Shown in pieces: positions 16,689-24,730 of a stretch of DNA of 39,082 bases (positions within the stretch are counted from its first letter, which is position 1; every line of letters starts with the position of its first letter). The stretch comes from DASYML01 sp036399835 (GTDB lineage Bacteria > Acidobacteriota > Blastocatellia > Pyrinomonadales > Pyrinomonadaceae): NCBI GenBank assembly GCA_036399835.1, contig DASWMI010000188.1, positions 1-39,082 of the forward strand. The letters are read 5' to 3'. The notes beneath the pieces are model-generated. The model was given only the letters and a program-made list of their open reading frames with translations. It had not been told where the DNA came from and ran no database searches. The position numbers and the translations under genes were made by a program.

Positions 16689-18152
16689 ATGATTTTTCAA
16701 ACTTCCCTCTCTCGCAGCCTGAAGAGAGCGCTCCTGGCGCTCTCGCTGGCTTTGCTGTGCGGGCTGGCAACGCCCGCAAGCCGGGCGCAAAACGCGCCGC
16801 AGCCGCGCCGCGAGCAATTATTAAACGGCCTCAACGTACTCATCTGGCAGCGCGCGGGCGACCCCAATGTCCTGCTCAAGCTGCGCATACATAGCGGAGC
16901 GGCCTTTGACCTCGCAGGCAAAGCTGGGACGATAGCCTTGCTCGGCGACTCGCTTTTTCCAGACCCTGCGACGCGCGAATATTTTACAGAAGACCTCAAG
17001 GGCAGGCTCGAAGTGGCGACCGATTACGATGCCCTTAATATTACACTCTCTGGTCCGGCCTCGGAATTCGAGAATATAGTAGACCTGCTGCACACGGCTC
17101 TCATCAAGACGCAGCCTTCGCCCGAAGTCTTTGCCAAACTGCGCGAGGCGCGCAGCAAGATGCTACGCGAGACGCCCATCTCGCCTTCGATGGTCGCGGA
17201 CAGGGCCATCGCTCAGAGGCTGTTCGGCGATTATCCTTACGGACGGCCCGCCGCAGGGTCAGCCGAGACGCTCGCCAGAATCGAGCGCGGCGACCTTATC
17301 TTTGCCCAAGAGCGTTTCTCTATCTCGAACAACGCGACGCTGGTCGTCATCGGCGGCGTGGCGGAAAAACGCGCGCTCAAAGCCTTGCGGCAACTACTTG
17401 GTATCTGGCGTAAGAATAACGCGGTCGTTCCCGCAACCTTTCGCCAGCCCGAAGCGCCGGACGCGCGCACGCTCCTGATTGATTTGCCCGGCGCAGAAAG
17501 CTCCGAGGTCAGGCTGGCCGTGCGCGGCCTCTCGCGTTCCGACAGGGATTACGCGGCGGCCCTGGTGCTCTCGCTGCTGGTACGCGACCGCTGGCAGGCA
17601 GCCATGCCGGAGTTGGCCCGCAGCGCCTTCTTCGTCCGCCACGAAGCGCACGTCTTGCCGGGTATCTTCGTTATGGGCGCGTCCGTGCGGACAGCTGAAG
17701 CGGGCAAGGCTCTGGCGACGGCGCGTGGCGTCCTGCGCTCGCTCTCGGAAGCTCAGCCCTCTCCGCAGGAGCTTGAGCGCGTGCGTGCAGAAGCCCTGGC
17801 CGTCTTTAATAAACAGGCCGAGCAGCCGGAGACGCTGTCCGAACTATGGCTCGACGCCGAGACCTTTAAGCTTCCCTCAATCACAGAACAGGCGAGGGCC
17901 ATCGCAAGCATCACGCCCGCAGACATCCAACGCGTCGTCTTCAGGATTTTCCGAGACGTGCCGACAGCCACGGTTGCCGTCGGCAGCGCGTCGGAGCTGA
18001 AGGCCACGCTTGAAGGCGCTGGACCAGTCGAGCTGCTGAGCGAAAGGGCAGAGCCAAAGCCTGCGGCGAGCGAGCCTGCAAAGACTCCCGCCAATCCTCT
18101 CATGCTTCCCGTCAGGAGGCCGAACGCTCCCGCGCCTGTCAGGAAGCCTTAA
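16689..18152 (+). CDS. M16-family pseudopeptidase, exported
   Basis: 487 residues. An N-terminal signal peptide (basic SRSLKRALL, hydrophobic core, then PASRAQN near 29-35) sends it out of the cytoplasm. The body has the M16 (insulinase/PqqL-like) fold pattern: LNGLNVLIWQRAG at the start, RFSISNNATLVVIGGV before the linker, and a second lobe from about 250. The catalytic HxxEH site is lost. Where active members read AHFLEH, this protein reads IALLGD, so the two His and the Glu are Ala83, Asp87 and Gly86. It is thus expected to be catalytically dead, like the non-catalytic partner of heterodimeric M16B proteins, but no active partner lies next to it in this window. The C-terminus is Pro/Ala-rich (PAKTPANPLMLPVRRPN). 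menG follows after 62 nt. Confidence 0.85.
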   Translation: MIFQTSLSRSLKRALLALSLALLCGLATPASRAQNAPQPRREQLLNGLNVLIWQRAGDPNVLLKLRIHSGAAFDLAGKAGTIALLGDSLFPDPATREYFTEDLKGRLEVATDYDALNITLSGPASEFENIVDLLHTALIKTQPSPEVFAKLREARSKMLRETPISPSMVADRAIAQRLFGDYPYGRPAAGSAETLARIERGDLIFAQERFSISNNATLVVIGGVAEKRALKALRQLLGIWRKNNAVVPATFRQPEAPDARTLLIDLPGAESSEVRLAVRGLSRSDRDYAAALVLSLLVRDRWQAAMPELARSAFFVRHEAHVLPGIFVMGASVRTAEAGKALATARGVLRSLSEAQPSPQELERVRAEALAVFNKQAEQPETLSELWLDAETFKLPSITEQARAIASITPADIQRVVFRIFRDVPTATVAVGSASELKATLEGAGPVELLSERAEPKPAASEPAKTPANPLMLPVRRPNAPAPVRKP

Positions 18153-18214
18153 CGAATTGCAACTAGATCACAAGCCTTCTGCAACCAACTTCCGCGAGCA
18201 TTCCGTAAAACTCT

Positions 18215-18946
18215 GTGGCTGATAAGAGACCCTTTAACGAGCAAGAGCATGCGCGCCGTGTGCGCGAGATGTTTGCGGGGATTGCGGGTCGCTACGATCT
18301 TTTAAACCATCTTCTTTCGGGCAACATAGACCAGCGCTGGCGGCGCATCGTGGCGAAAGAGCTGCGGGGTGCGCTCGATGATAAAGGCGCAATCGCGCTC
18401 GATGTCGCGTGCGGCACAGGCGATCTCTCGCTGGTGCTGGCTGAGACGACGGGGGCGCGTGTGGTCGCCACGGATTTTTGTCGTCCGATGCTTGAGATTG
18501 CCGCGCGTAAGTCTGCCGCGAGGCACGCGCCGATTCCCTTTATCGAGGGCGATGCGCTGAGGCTGCCGTTTGTGGACCAGTCCTTTGATGCCGTGAGCAT
18601 TGCTTTCGGGCTGCGCAACCTGTCGAGCGTAGAGGGTGGATTGGAAGAGTTGCGGCGCATCTTAAAACCAGGCGGGAGGGCGGCCATCCTGGAATTTTCG
18701 CGGCCCGTCTTGCCAGGCTTTCGCACATTATTCAGGTTCTACTTCGAGCGCGTGCTGCCGCGCATAGGCGGTCTGGTCAGCGGCTCTCGCGTGGCTTACG
18801 AATATTTGCCGGATTCCGTTTCGCGCTTCCCGGACCAGAAACGTCTTGCCGCGATGATGCGCGAAACGGGTTTCGAGGAGGTCGAGTATAGGAATTTAAC
18901 CGGCGGCATCGCGGCCCTGCACCTGGGCACGCGCCCGCCAGCTTAA
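18215..18946 (+). CDS. menG: demethylmenaquinone methyltransferase MenG/UbiE
   Basis: 243 residues, starting with GTG at 18215. The N-terminal signature FAGIAGRYDLLNHLLSGNID is the UbiE/MenG hallmark, and the SAM-binding motif I is LDVACGTGD at 62-70. Later marks include SIAFGLRNL and the LKPGGRAAILEFS strand. It methylates the demethylated quinone ring in the last step of menaquinone synthesis; MenG is preferred over UbiE because the presumed host phylum uses menaquinone. The stop is followed by a long-loop stem and T8 run. Confidence 0.93.
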   Translation: MADKRPFNEQEHARRVREMFAGIAGRYDLLNHLLSGNIDQRWRRIVAKELRGALDDKGAIALDVACGTGDLSLVLAETTGARVVATDFCRPMLEIAARKSAARHAPIPFIEGDALRLPFVDQSFDAVSIAFGLRNLSSVEGGLEELRRILKPGGRAAILEFSRPVLPGFRTLFRFYFERVLPRIGGLVSGSRVAYEYLPDSVSRFPDQKRLAAMMRETGFEEVEYRNLTGGIAALHLGTRPPA

Positions 18947-18993
18947 AACCGGATTGGCTGTGTTCAGGCTTTCCCAAGCCGCGCAGCCAGAAT

Positions 18994-19089
18994 CGTAGTC
19001 CGACGGACTCGCGTTACATATTCCTGCGAAAGGTAGTCGGGGCCTGCCGCAAGAATAAACATGAGAATCCGTCGGGCTACGTTTTTTTT
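18994..19089 (+). terminator. long-loop inverted repeat with T8 tract (terminator or REP-like element)
   Basis: CGTAGTCCGACGGA (18994-19007) pairs with TCCGTCGGGCTACG (19068-19081): 14 bp with one T-G wobble, a 60-nt loop, and eight T residues at 19082-19089. It fits a terminator after menG, but the large loop is unusual and the arms look like a mobile palindromic repeat. The remaining gap to 19281 contains a perfect 7-bp hairpin (CGTTGAA 19140-19146 / TTCAACG 19154-19160) and T/C-rich words such as TTCATCCTTCATCG, but no gene. Confidence 0.55.
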
Positions 19090-19281
19090 GACGCGATGAA
19101 CCATGAAGAAAAAGCTATTGGCTCATTGAGTCAACAATTCGTTGAATTAGTGCTTCAACGGCTCTCTCAATAAGCGAGTCAAACTTCCTGGGTTTCTCAT
19201 TCCTCGTTCATCCTTCATCGTTTCCTATGCTATCATCGCTGCGATTTTTCCATTTTCCCACATGAAGAGTTCGCGTCTTCG

Positions 19282-20274
19282 ATGAAGCGTAAGCTGCTCG
19301 GCATTTTGCGTCGCGTTGCGATCCTGCTGCTGGTCGTCTGGACTGTGGTCTCGCTGGTGACGCTGCTCATCGAGATCGTGCCGGGCGACCCGGCCATCGC
19401 CATCCTGGGCGAGCAGGCCAATCCCGAGCAGATCGCGCAGTTCAGGCAGAGGCACGGGCTGGACCGCCCGCCCTTCTTCTTCTCGGTCCCGCGAGAGGCT
19501 GACGGAGGCAGACACTTTCGCTGGCATGGCTTTGATAATCGTTACACGGGCTACTGGCGCGCGCTCCTCAAGGGAGACATGGGCCGCTCCTTTAGCACGG
19601 ACAAGCCCGTCCGCGAGCTGATCTTCGAGCGTTATCCGGCGACCATCGAGCTGGCAATCGCAGCCTTGCTCATCGCCGTCCTGATCGCCGTTCCGCTTGG
19701 CGTCCTGGCGGGCACGCATCAGGGCACTTTGATAGACAATGCTTCATCGGTCGTCGCGCTGATAGGCATCAGCCTGCCAAGCTTCGTCATTGGTCCGATG
19801 CTCGTTTACGTCTTCGCCGTCAGGCTCGGCTGGCTGCGTCCTTCGGGCCGCTTTTATCCGGAAGACATCATTCTCCCCGCCATCGCTCTGGGCGCAGCTC
19901 TTTCGGCTATCCTGACGCGCATGATTCGCTCGTCCGTCATCGAAGAGCTTGGCGAAGACTACGTGCGCACGGCGCGGGCCAAGGGTCTCAGCGAACGTAA
20001 AGTCGTGTACAAGCACGTACTCAAGAACGGGCTGATTCCCGTCGTCACTATCTTAGGCTTACAACTCGGCGTGCTGCTGGCGGGAGCCATCATCACGGAG
20101 AAGATTTTCGGCTGGCCCGGCATCGGCCTGCTGCTGGTCGAGGATGGCATAGGCAAACGCGATTATCGATTGGTCCAGGGCTGCGTGCTGGTCATCAGCG
20201 TGACCTACATCGTCGCCAACTCGCTCACGGACATGGTCTATCGCTGGCTCGACCCGCGGATTAGAGTCTCTTGA
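19282..20274 (+). CDS. ABC transporter permease, DppB/OppB family
   Basis: 330 residues with six predicted membrane spans. The first is LLLVVWTVVSLVTLLI at the N-terminus, followed by the family's PGDPAIAILG motif. The EAA loop that contacts the ATPase is in VRTARAKGLSERKVVYKHVL. The end (WLDPRIRVS) is typical. Between HGLDRP and the GDMGRSFST motif there is an insert of about 35 residues (PPFFFSVPREADGG onward), where most homologues have a short loop; this would be periplasmic. It is one half of an oligopeptide/dipeptide or nickel-type importer; the other permease follows after a repeat. No binding protein or DppD/F ATPase is in the window. Confidence 0.9.
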   Translation: MKRKLLGILRRVAILLLVVWTVVSLVTLLIEIVPGDPAIAILGEQANPEQIAQFRQRHGLDRPPFFFSVPREADGGRHFRWHGFDNRYTGYWRALLKGDMGRSFSTDKPVRELIFERYPATIELAIAALLIAVLIAVPLGVLAGTHQGTLIDNASSVVALIGISLPSFVIGPMLVYVFAVRLGWLRPSGRFYPEDIILPAIALGAALSAILTRMIRSSVIEELGEDYVRTARAKGLSERKVVYKHVLKNGLIPVVTILGLQLGVLLAGAIITEKIFGWPGIGLLLVEDGIGKRDYRLVQGCVLVISVTYIVANSLTDMVYRWLDPRIRVS

Positions 20275-20275
20275 A

Positions 20276-20370
20276 AAGTCCGAGAGTCCTAGAGTCTGAG
20301 AGTCTGAGAGTCAAAAGCGAAAAGCTTTTGGCCTTTGACTCCAGACTCCGGACTCTCGGACTCTAGACTA
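20276..20370. repeat. palindromic AGTCTGAG element, copy 2
   Basis: Left arm of GAGAGTC/AGTCTGAG units (20276-20313), a spacer with AAAAGCTTTTGGCC, and a right arm GACTCC/AGACTC/GGACTC (20334-20368). The order and most bases match copy 1 at 8375-8469; here the left arm is shorter and the spacer slightly changed. It fills the gap between the two permease genes without ending the operon, so it is not a simple terminator. Confidence 0.75.
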
Positions 20371-20375
20371 TTTTT

Positions 20376-21191
20376 ATGAATCGTCTCTCTATTATCGGAA
20401 TCATCATTGTCGCGGTGCTGGTCATCCTGGCGATCTTTGCGCCGTTGATTACGACGCAGGAGGTGGGCGCGATCAACCTGCCGATGCGTTATCTTCCGCC
20501 CTCTACGGCCCACTGGTTCGGGACGGATGCGACCGGGCGCGATGTCTTCGCGCGCGTTATTTACGGCGCACGCATCTCTTTGCGCGTAGGCATTATCGTT
20601 GTCGCCATCTCGGCCATCACGGGGACTATCCTGGGCGCGCTGGCGGGCTACTACGGCGGTTGGATTGACCGCATCGTCTCAGGCTATGTCTTCAACGTCT
20701 TTCTGGCTTTTCCCGGATTGCTGCTCGCCATCGCCCTCGTCTCTTTTCTGGGCGCGGGCATTAACAAGCTAATCTTCGCGCTGTGCGTTATCGGTTGGGT
20801 CGGCTATGCGCGACTGATACGCGGGCAGGTCCTCAAGGTCCGCGAGTATGATTTCGTCCAGGCGGCGCGTGCGCTCGGCGCTGGCGACCTGCGCATCCTC
20901 GCCAGACATATCCTGCCCAACGCCATTCAGCCTCTTATCGTGCAGGCAAGTTTGGGGATGGCGGGCGCTGTCCTCTCGGAAGCTTCGCTCTCATTTCTGG
21001 GCCTGGGTGTGCCGCCGCCCGCTCCCTCCTGGGGCGTGATGATTGAAGAGGCGCGCGATCTTTCGACGCTGGCCGCCGCGCCGCACGCGCTCATCTTTCC
21101 AGGCATCGCCATCGCGCTCACCGTCCTGGCTTTCAACTTTATCGGAGACGGCCTGCGCGAATATCTGGACCCGCGACAGCGCAAGCGCTGA
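20376..21191 (+). CDS. ABC transporter permease, DppC/OppC family
   Basis: 271 residues, shorter at the N-terminus than many OppC proteins. It has a first TM helix (IIGIIIVAVLVILAIFAPL), the HWFGTDATGRDVFARVIYGAR motif typical of this subunit, four to five further spans, and the EAA loop VQAARALGAGDLRILARHIL. It ends with IGDGLREYLDPRQR, as usual. It pairs with the preceding permease to form the channel for peptides or similar solutes. Confidence 0.92.
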   Translation: MNRLSIIGIIIVAVLVILAIFAPLITTQEVGAINLPMRYLPPSTAHWFGTDATGRDVFARVIYGARISLRVGIIVVAISAITGTILGALAGYYGGWIDRIVSGYVFNVFLAFPGLLLAIALVSFLGAGINKLIFALCVIGWVGYARLIRGQVLKVREYDFVQAARALGAGDLRILARHILPNAIQPLIVQASLGMAGAVLSEASLSFLGLGVPPPAPSWGVMIEEARDLSTLAAAPHALIFPGIAIALTVLAFNFIGDGLREYLDPRQRKR

Positions 21192-21252
21192 GGATAAACC
21201 GAGCTAACTCGACCGAGCCGACCCGGCGACTGGTCCACTTTTTTGTTTACCT

Positions 21253-22347
21253 ATGTCCTCGACCTCGTTTACTGACGAGCAACAAGCACCGCAGACAGCA
21301 GCATCCCCACCTGCTCAAACGGAGCGGCGCGCGATAGCCCTCTCTGTGGACCGCCTCTCAAAGACTTATCCCGTTCCGCTCGTGCGCCTCAAAAAGTTTT
21401 TCCGCAGACCCTTCAAGCCACCCGTCGAAGCTTTGCGTGATGTTTCCTTCGAGGTGCGCGAGGGCGAAATCTTCGGTCTCATCGGGCGCAACGGCGCGGG
21501 CAAAACCACACTCACCAAGATTATCGCCACGCTGGTCCAGCCGACTTCAGGCGCGGTCAAGGTCAAGGGCTTTGACAGCGTGCGCGACGAAGAGCGGGTA
21601 CGCGCCCAGGTCGGGCTGGCTTCTGCCGAAGAGCGTAGCTTTTACTGGCGTTTGACGATTGAACAGAACCTCCTATTCTTTGCGCGGCTCAACGGCCTCG
21701 GCGAGAGGGCCGCGCGGACGCGCATCCGTGAGCTTCTCTCGCGCTTCGAGCTGGAAGAGATGGCGCGCCGTCGCTTTGGAGAACTCTCGACCGGCAACAA
21801 ACAGCGTATGGCCGTCGCGCGCGCTCTGCTCTCCGGCCCGCCCGTCCTCCTGCTTGACGAGCCGACGCGCTCACTGGACCCTCTGGCGGCGGCCAGTATG
21901 CGCGCCTTTATCGCCTCGCTCGCGCGCGAGAGCCAACCACCCGTGACAGTCTTTCTGACCTCGCACAATCTGGCCGAAGTCGAAGAGCTTTGCGAGCGCG
22001 TCGCCGTCATCAGTCGCGGACAGATACGCGCGCTCGATACGCCCAGAGGTCTACGCGCCCTGCACAGGCAGCGCGAGCGTCTTCATCTCACCGTCAATCT
22101 CAAAAACGGGCGCGAGCAAATCAGCCAGAGGCTCTCCGCAGAGCTTCAGGATTTTGTGTTGGAGGAAGAGGGCCGGCACTTCATCATAGCCTTCAGGCGA
22201 GAACCGAATGACGACCGGCTGGACCAGGCCGTGCGCATCATTCAGGAGCTAGGAGGCTCTCTGCTCGGCTGCGAGACGGAGCAGGCCACGCTGCTCGATG
22301 TGCTGGAAAGCTACGAGCGCGAGCCTCTCTTGAAGGAGACAGAGTAA
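21253..22347 (+). CDS. ABC transporter ATP-binding protein, ABC-2/DrrA type
   Basis: 364 residues. A 30-residue hydrophilic leader precedes the ATPase core. Walker A is GRNGAGKTT (78-86), the signature is LSTGN (178-182) rather than LSGGQ, and Walker B is LLLDEP (199-204) followed by a D-loop SLDP and switch His in TSHNLAE. A C-terminal domain of about 120 residues is typical of DrrA/CcmA/NatA exporters. An extra segment (VPLVRLKKFFRRPFKPP) before the first beta strand of the core resembles polysaccharide or multidrug ABC-2 ATPases. It drives the permease encoded by the next gene, whose start codon overlaps this stop (TAATG). Confidence 0.92.
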   Translation: MSSTSFTDEQQAPQTAASPPAQTERRAIALSVDRLSKTYPVPLVRLKKFFRRPFKPPVEALRDVSFEVREGEIFGLIGRNGAGKTTLTKIIATLVQPTSGAVKVKGFDSVRDEERVRAQVGLASAEERSFYWRLTIEQNLLFFARLNGLGERAARTRIRELLSRFELEEMARRRFGELSTGNKQRMAVARALLSGPPVLLLDEPTRSLDPLAAASMRAFIASLARESQPPVTVFLTSHNLAEVEELCERVAVISRGQIRALDTPRGLRALHRQRERLHLTVNLKNGREQISQRLSAELQDFVLEEEGRHFIIAFRREPNDDRLDQAVRIIQELGGSLLGCETEQATLLDVLESYEREPLLKETE

Positions 22348-23183
22348 TGCTCAAATCAATCAAGCTGCTCCTGCGCCGGATGTACGCTTTCGTCGTGCGG
22401 GATTTTCAACTCGCGCTGAGCTACAGGCTGCAATTCCTGCTGCGCATCATGACGATTCTCTTTATGGTCACGACGCTCTTTTTTATCTCCCGCACATTTA
22501 TCGGCGGGTCTGAATGTCCCTGCGCCGAATCGCCCTTTACGCAATGGCGCGACCCGCTCGCGGCCTGGATTACAGGACTCGCCGTGCTCAACTATTTCAT
22601 GACAGGCTTTTCGAGTCTCGCCACTGCGATTCGCGCAGAGCAGGTGCAGGGCACGCTCGAAAGCGTGCTGCTCACGCCAATCAGCATTCCGACTGTGATT
22701 GCCGCCAGCTCCGCATGGGACTTCGTACAGGCGACATTCTTCTCCTTTCTCTATCTGTTCTTCGGCTGGCTCTTCTTCAACGTCCATTTTCAGGGCAGCT
22801 TTCTGCTGGCCCTCCTGTTCCTGCTGCTGACGACGCTCGTCCTCGCCTGCCTCGGCATACTCTCCGCCAGCTTCGCTATGGTCTTTAAGCGCGGCGACCC
22901 CTTCGGCGTCCTCCTCGGGACAGGCTCCGCACTCTTTTCCGGCGTCTTCTTTCCGACGCAACTACTCGGCACGGGCTTCGGCCACATCTCGCGTCTGCTG
23001 CCGCCGACTTACGGACTCGACGGCATTCGCCGCGTGCTGATAGAAGGACAGGGCTTGATGCAGGTTCGCGAGCCTCTCATCACGCTCTCTCTTTTTCTCG
23101 CTGTCTTGCTTCCCTTCTCGCTCTGGGTCTTCGGTCGCGCCGTCCGCCGCGCCAAACGCGAAGGCAGCCTGATTCAATATTAA
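22347..23183 (+). CDS. ABC-2 type transporter permease
   Basis: 278 residues with six hydrophobic segments. The protein starts with a basic amphipathic region (LKSIKLLLRRMYAFVVRDF) and has a loop with two Cys (SECPCAESP at residues 55-63). The ABC-2 signature region is around GVFFPTQLLGTGFGHISRLLPPTYGLDGIRR split over spans five and six. The start overlaps the ATPase stop by one base, so the two are translationally coupled. Substrate unknown; exporters of this type move drugs, lipids or polymers. Confidence 0.9.
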   Translation: MLKSIKLLLRRMYAFVVRDFQLALSYRLQFLLRIMTILFMVTTLFFISRTFIGGSECPCAESPFTQWRDPLAAWITGLAVLNYFMTGFSSLATAIRAEQVQGTLESVLLTPISIPTVIAASSAWDFVQATFFSFLYLFFGWLFFNVHFQGSFLLALLFLLLTTLVLACLGILSASFAMVFKRGDPFGVLLGTGSALFSGVFFPTQLLGTGFGHISRLLPPTYGLDGIRRVLIEGQGLMQVREPLITLSLFLAVLLPFSLWVFGRAVRRAKREGSLIQY

Positions 23184-23437
23184 AATCAGTTGTCAGTTTT
23201 CAGTGTTCAGTGATTATGACTGAGCTTGACGGGTTTTAATCTTTAGCTGAATACTGATTATTGAATACTGCTCTCGGCTGACTGCTTAATTATGTACCGG
23301 GTCGCTTACACACCGCTTTATTACGCAGAGCTCGGAGAGGGAGCTGACGCCGCGCACAGGATTTTTGAAGCCCGTGCAACTCGCGCCTGCTCTGCATAAA
23401 TAAAAGGAAAGGGATTCCAAGTTTCCGCTGGTCCAAG
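23184..23437. repeat. intergenic region with CAGTNNT heptamer array
   Basis: The start of this 254-nt gap is four heptamers in a row: cagttgt, cagtttt, cagtgtt, cagtgat (23188-23215). Nearby are complementary words (tgaatactgattattgaatactg around 23248-23270), so the RNA could fold back on itself. Further on, GCAGAGC (near 23325) and GCTCTGC (near 23391) form a 7-bp inverted repeat flanking about 60 nt just before mtgA. No gene seen. Confidence 0.55.
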
Positions 23438-24208
23438 ATGCTGCGATGGATTAAAAGAGTTGTGCTGGGCGTGCTCGCGCTCCTTCTGTTGTTGCTCGTT
23501 TACGAGTTCATCACCTTTCCCAACATCTCCCGCTTGCGCGAGCAGAATCCGGAGAGCACTTCGCTGATTGACCAGCGCGCGGCGGAAGCGAAAGAGAAGG
23601 GGGCTGAGCCAAAGCGCGTACAGGAGTGGGTCGCGCTCGAAAAAATCTCACCGCAACTACAACGCGCTGTGCTCGCGGGCGAGGACAGAAACTTTGCCAC
23701 TCATCACGGTTTTGATTACGAGGCCATCCAACGCGCCTGGGAGGAAGCGCAGAAGGAGGCCGTCGAGGAGGCTAAGAAGGAGGGCGACTACGACCCGAAC
23801 GATTGGATTCCGCCGCTGCCGAGCTTTAAGCGCGGAGCCTCCACCATCACACAGCAGCTCGCCAAGAATCTTTATCTCTCGACCGAGCGCAGCTTCCTGC
23901 GCAAGGGGCGCGAGGCCGTCATCACATATTTTCTCGAACGCGAATTGACCAAGCGCCGCATCCTCGAAATCTATCTCAACGTGATAGAGTGGGGCGACGG
24001 CATCTACGGCGCGGAGGCCGCCTCGCAATACTATTTCCACAAGCCCGCCTCTCAACTCGCGCCGCGCGAGGCTGCCTTTCTCTCGGCCATCATCCCGAAC
24101 CCGCGGACAGTCTTTAACCCGCAGCTCAACCCGCGCCGCGTCGCACGCCGCCAGCGCATCATCCTGCGCGGGATGCCCTACGTAAAACTGCCAAGCGGGA
24201 CGGGGTGA
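23438..24208 (+). CDS. mtgA: monofunctional peptidoglycan glycosyltransferase MtgA (GT51)
   Basis: 256 residues: one N-terminal TM helix (about 7-27), then a GT51 glycosyltransferase domain. Catalytic Glu82 is in AGEDRNFATHHGFD; the second motif is RGASTITQQLAKNLYLS, followed by RKGREAVITYFLE and KRRILEIYLNVIEWGDGIYG. There is no transpeptidase domain. It polymerises lipid II into glycan chains at the outer face of the cytoplasmic membrane. Between the first two motifs there is an acidic/basic insert of about 25 residues (EEAQKEAVEEAKKEGDYDP onward) that typical MtgA proteins lack. An intrinsic terminator follows. Confidence 0.93.
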   Translation: MLRWIKRVVLGVLALLLLLLVYEFITFPNISRLREQNPESTSLIDQRAAEAKEKGAEPKRVQEWVALEKISPQLQRAVLAGEDRNFATHHGFDYEAIQRAWEEAQKEAVEEAKKEGDYDPNDWIPPLPSFKRGASTITQQLAKNLYLSTERSFLRKGREAVITYFLERELTKRRILEIYLNVIEWGDGIYGAEAASQYYFHKPASQLAPREAAFLSAIIPNPRTVFNPQLNPRRVARRQRIILRGMPYVKLPSGTG

Positions 24209-24286
24209 GAAGAATGATAAGGGTAGGTGCAGAGGACTTGCCCTCTGTCCATCACGTTTCAGAGAGCTTGCCCTAATGGAAAGGTA

Positions 24287-24324
24287 GAAGGCCGCTATCA
24301 AACAGATAGCGGCCTTCCGGTTTT
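24287..24324. terminator. bidirectional intrinsic terminator
   Basis: GAAGGCCGCTATC (24287-24299) and GATAGCGGCCTTC (24305-24317) form a perfect 13-bp stem with a 5-nt loop, then CGGTTTT on +. It separates the converging mtgA and Roadblock genes. Confidence 0.88.
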
Positions 24325-24346
24325 GCCTCGCTTTAAGTCGAGGGGT

Positions 24347-24712
24347 TTAGACGGCGAACTCTCTGGCAAGCTGAAGCTCGGCCTTGCGCAGCTCGTAGCG
24401 TCCGCGTCCGAGGTTACCGTCGGGTTTGAGCGCGAGCACCATGAAGTATTCGCGATTAAAGAGTCGCATGATGATGGTAGAGTCTTCGAGCGCGACGACC
24501 AGCTCGCGCAGGCTGCCGAGTCCTGTGTCTCTACCCGTGCGCTGTGCGTTACGCACGAGCGAGGTGAACTCTGCGGCGGCTACATCAAGGTTAGCATCCG
24601 CGCCGTCCTCGCTGATGACCTTCTCCACGGAGATGCCATCCGTGCCCATGATGAGCGCGCCGAGACTCCCGTCTGTTCTTTCAAGTATCTCTTCGAGTGC
24701 CTTTCTGAACAT
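24347..24712 (-). CDS. Roadblock/LC7-domain protein (MglB-like)
   Basis: 121 residues. The alternating pattern MFRKALEEILERTDGSLGAL, then IMGTDGISVEKV, EFTSLVRNAQR, LRELVVALEDSTIIMRLF and YFMVLALKPDGNLGRGRYELRKA is that of the Roadblock/LC7 fold, as in MglB. MglB proteins are GAPs for the small GTPase MglA, which sets polarity of type IV pili and gliding machinery. No MglA-like GTPase is encoded here. It starts 18 nt after the pilQ stop on the same strand and is the last gene before a terminator, so it is probably part of the pil operon. Confidence 0.82.
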   Translation of the reverse strand: MFRKALEEILERTDGSLGALIMGTDGISVEKVISEDGADANLDVAAAEFTSLVRNAQRTGRDTGLGSLRELVVALEDSTIIMRLFNREYFMVLALKPDGNLGRGRYELRKAELQLAREFAV

Positions 24713-24730
24713 CTTCGCTTCTCCTCTTGT

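Noticed and set aside
23657..24301. 214-codon minus-strand frame opposite mtgA
   Set aside because: Antisense to catalytic motifs and runs through the terminator stem; treated as chance.
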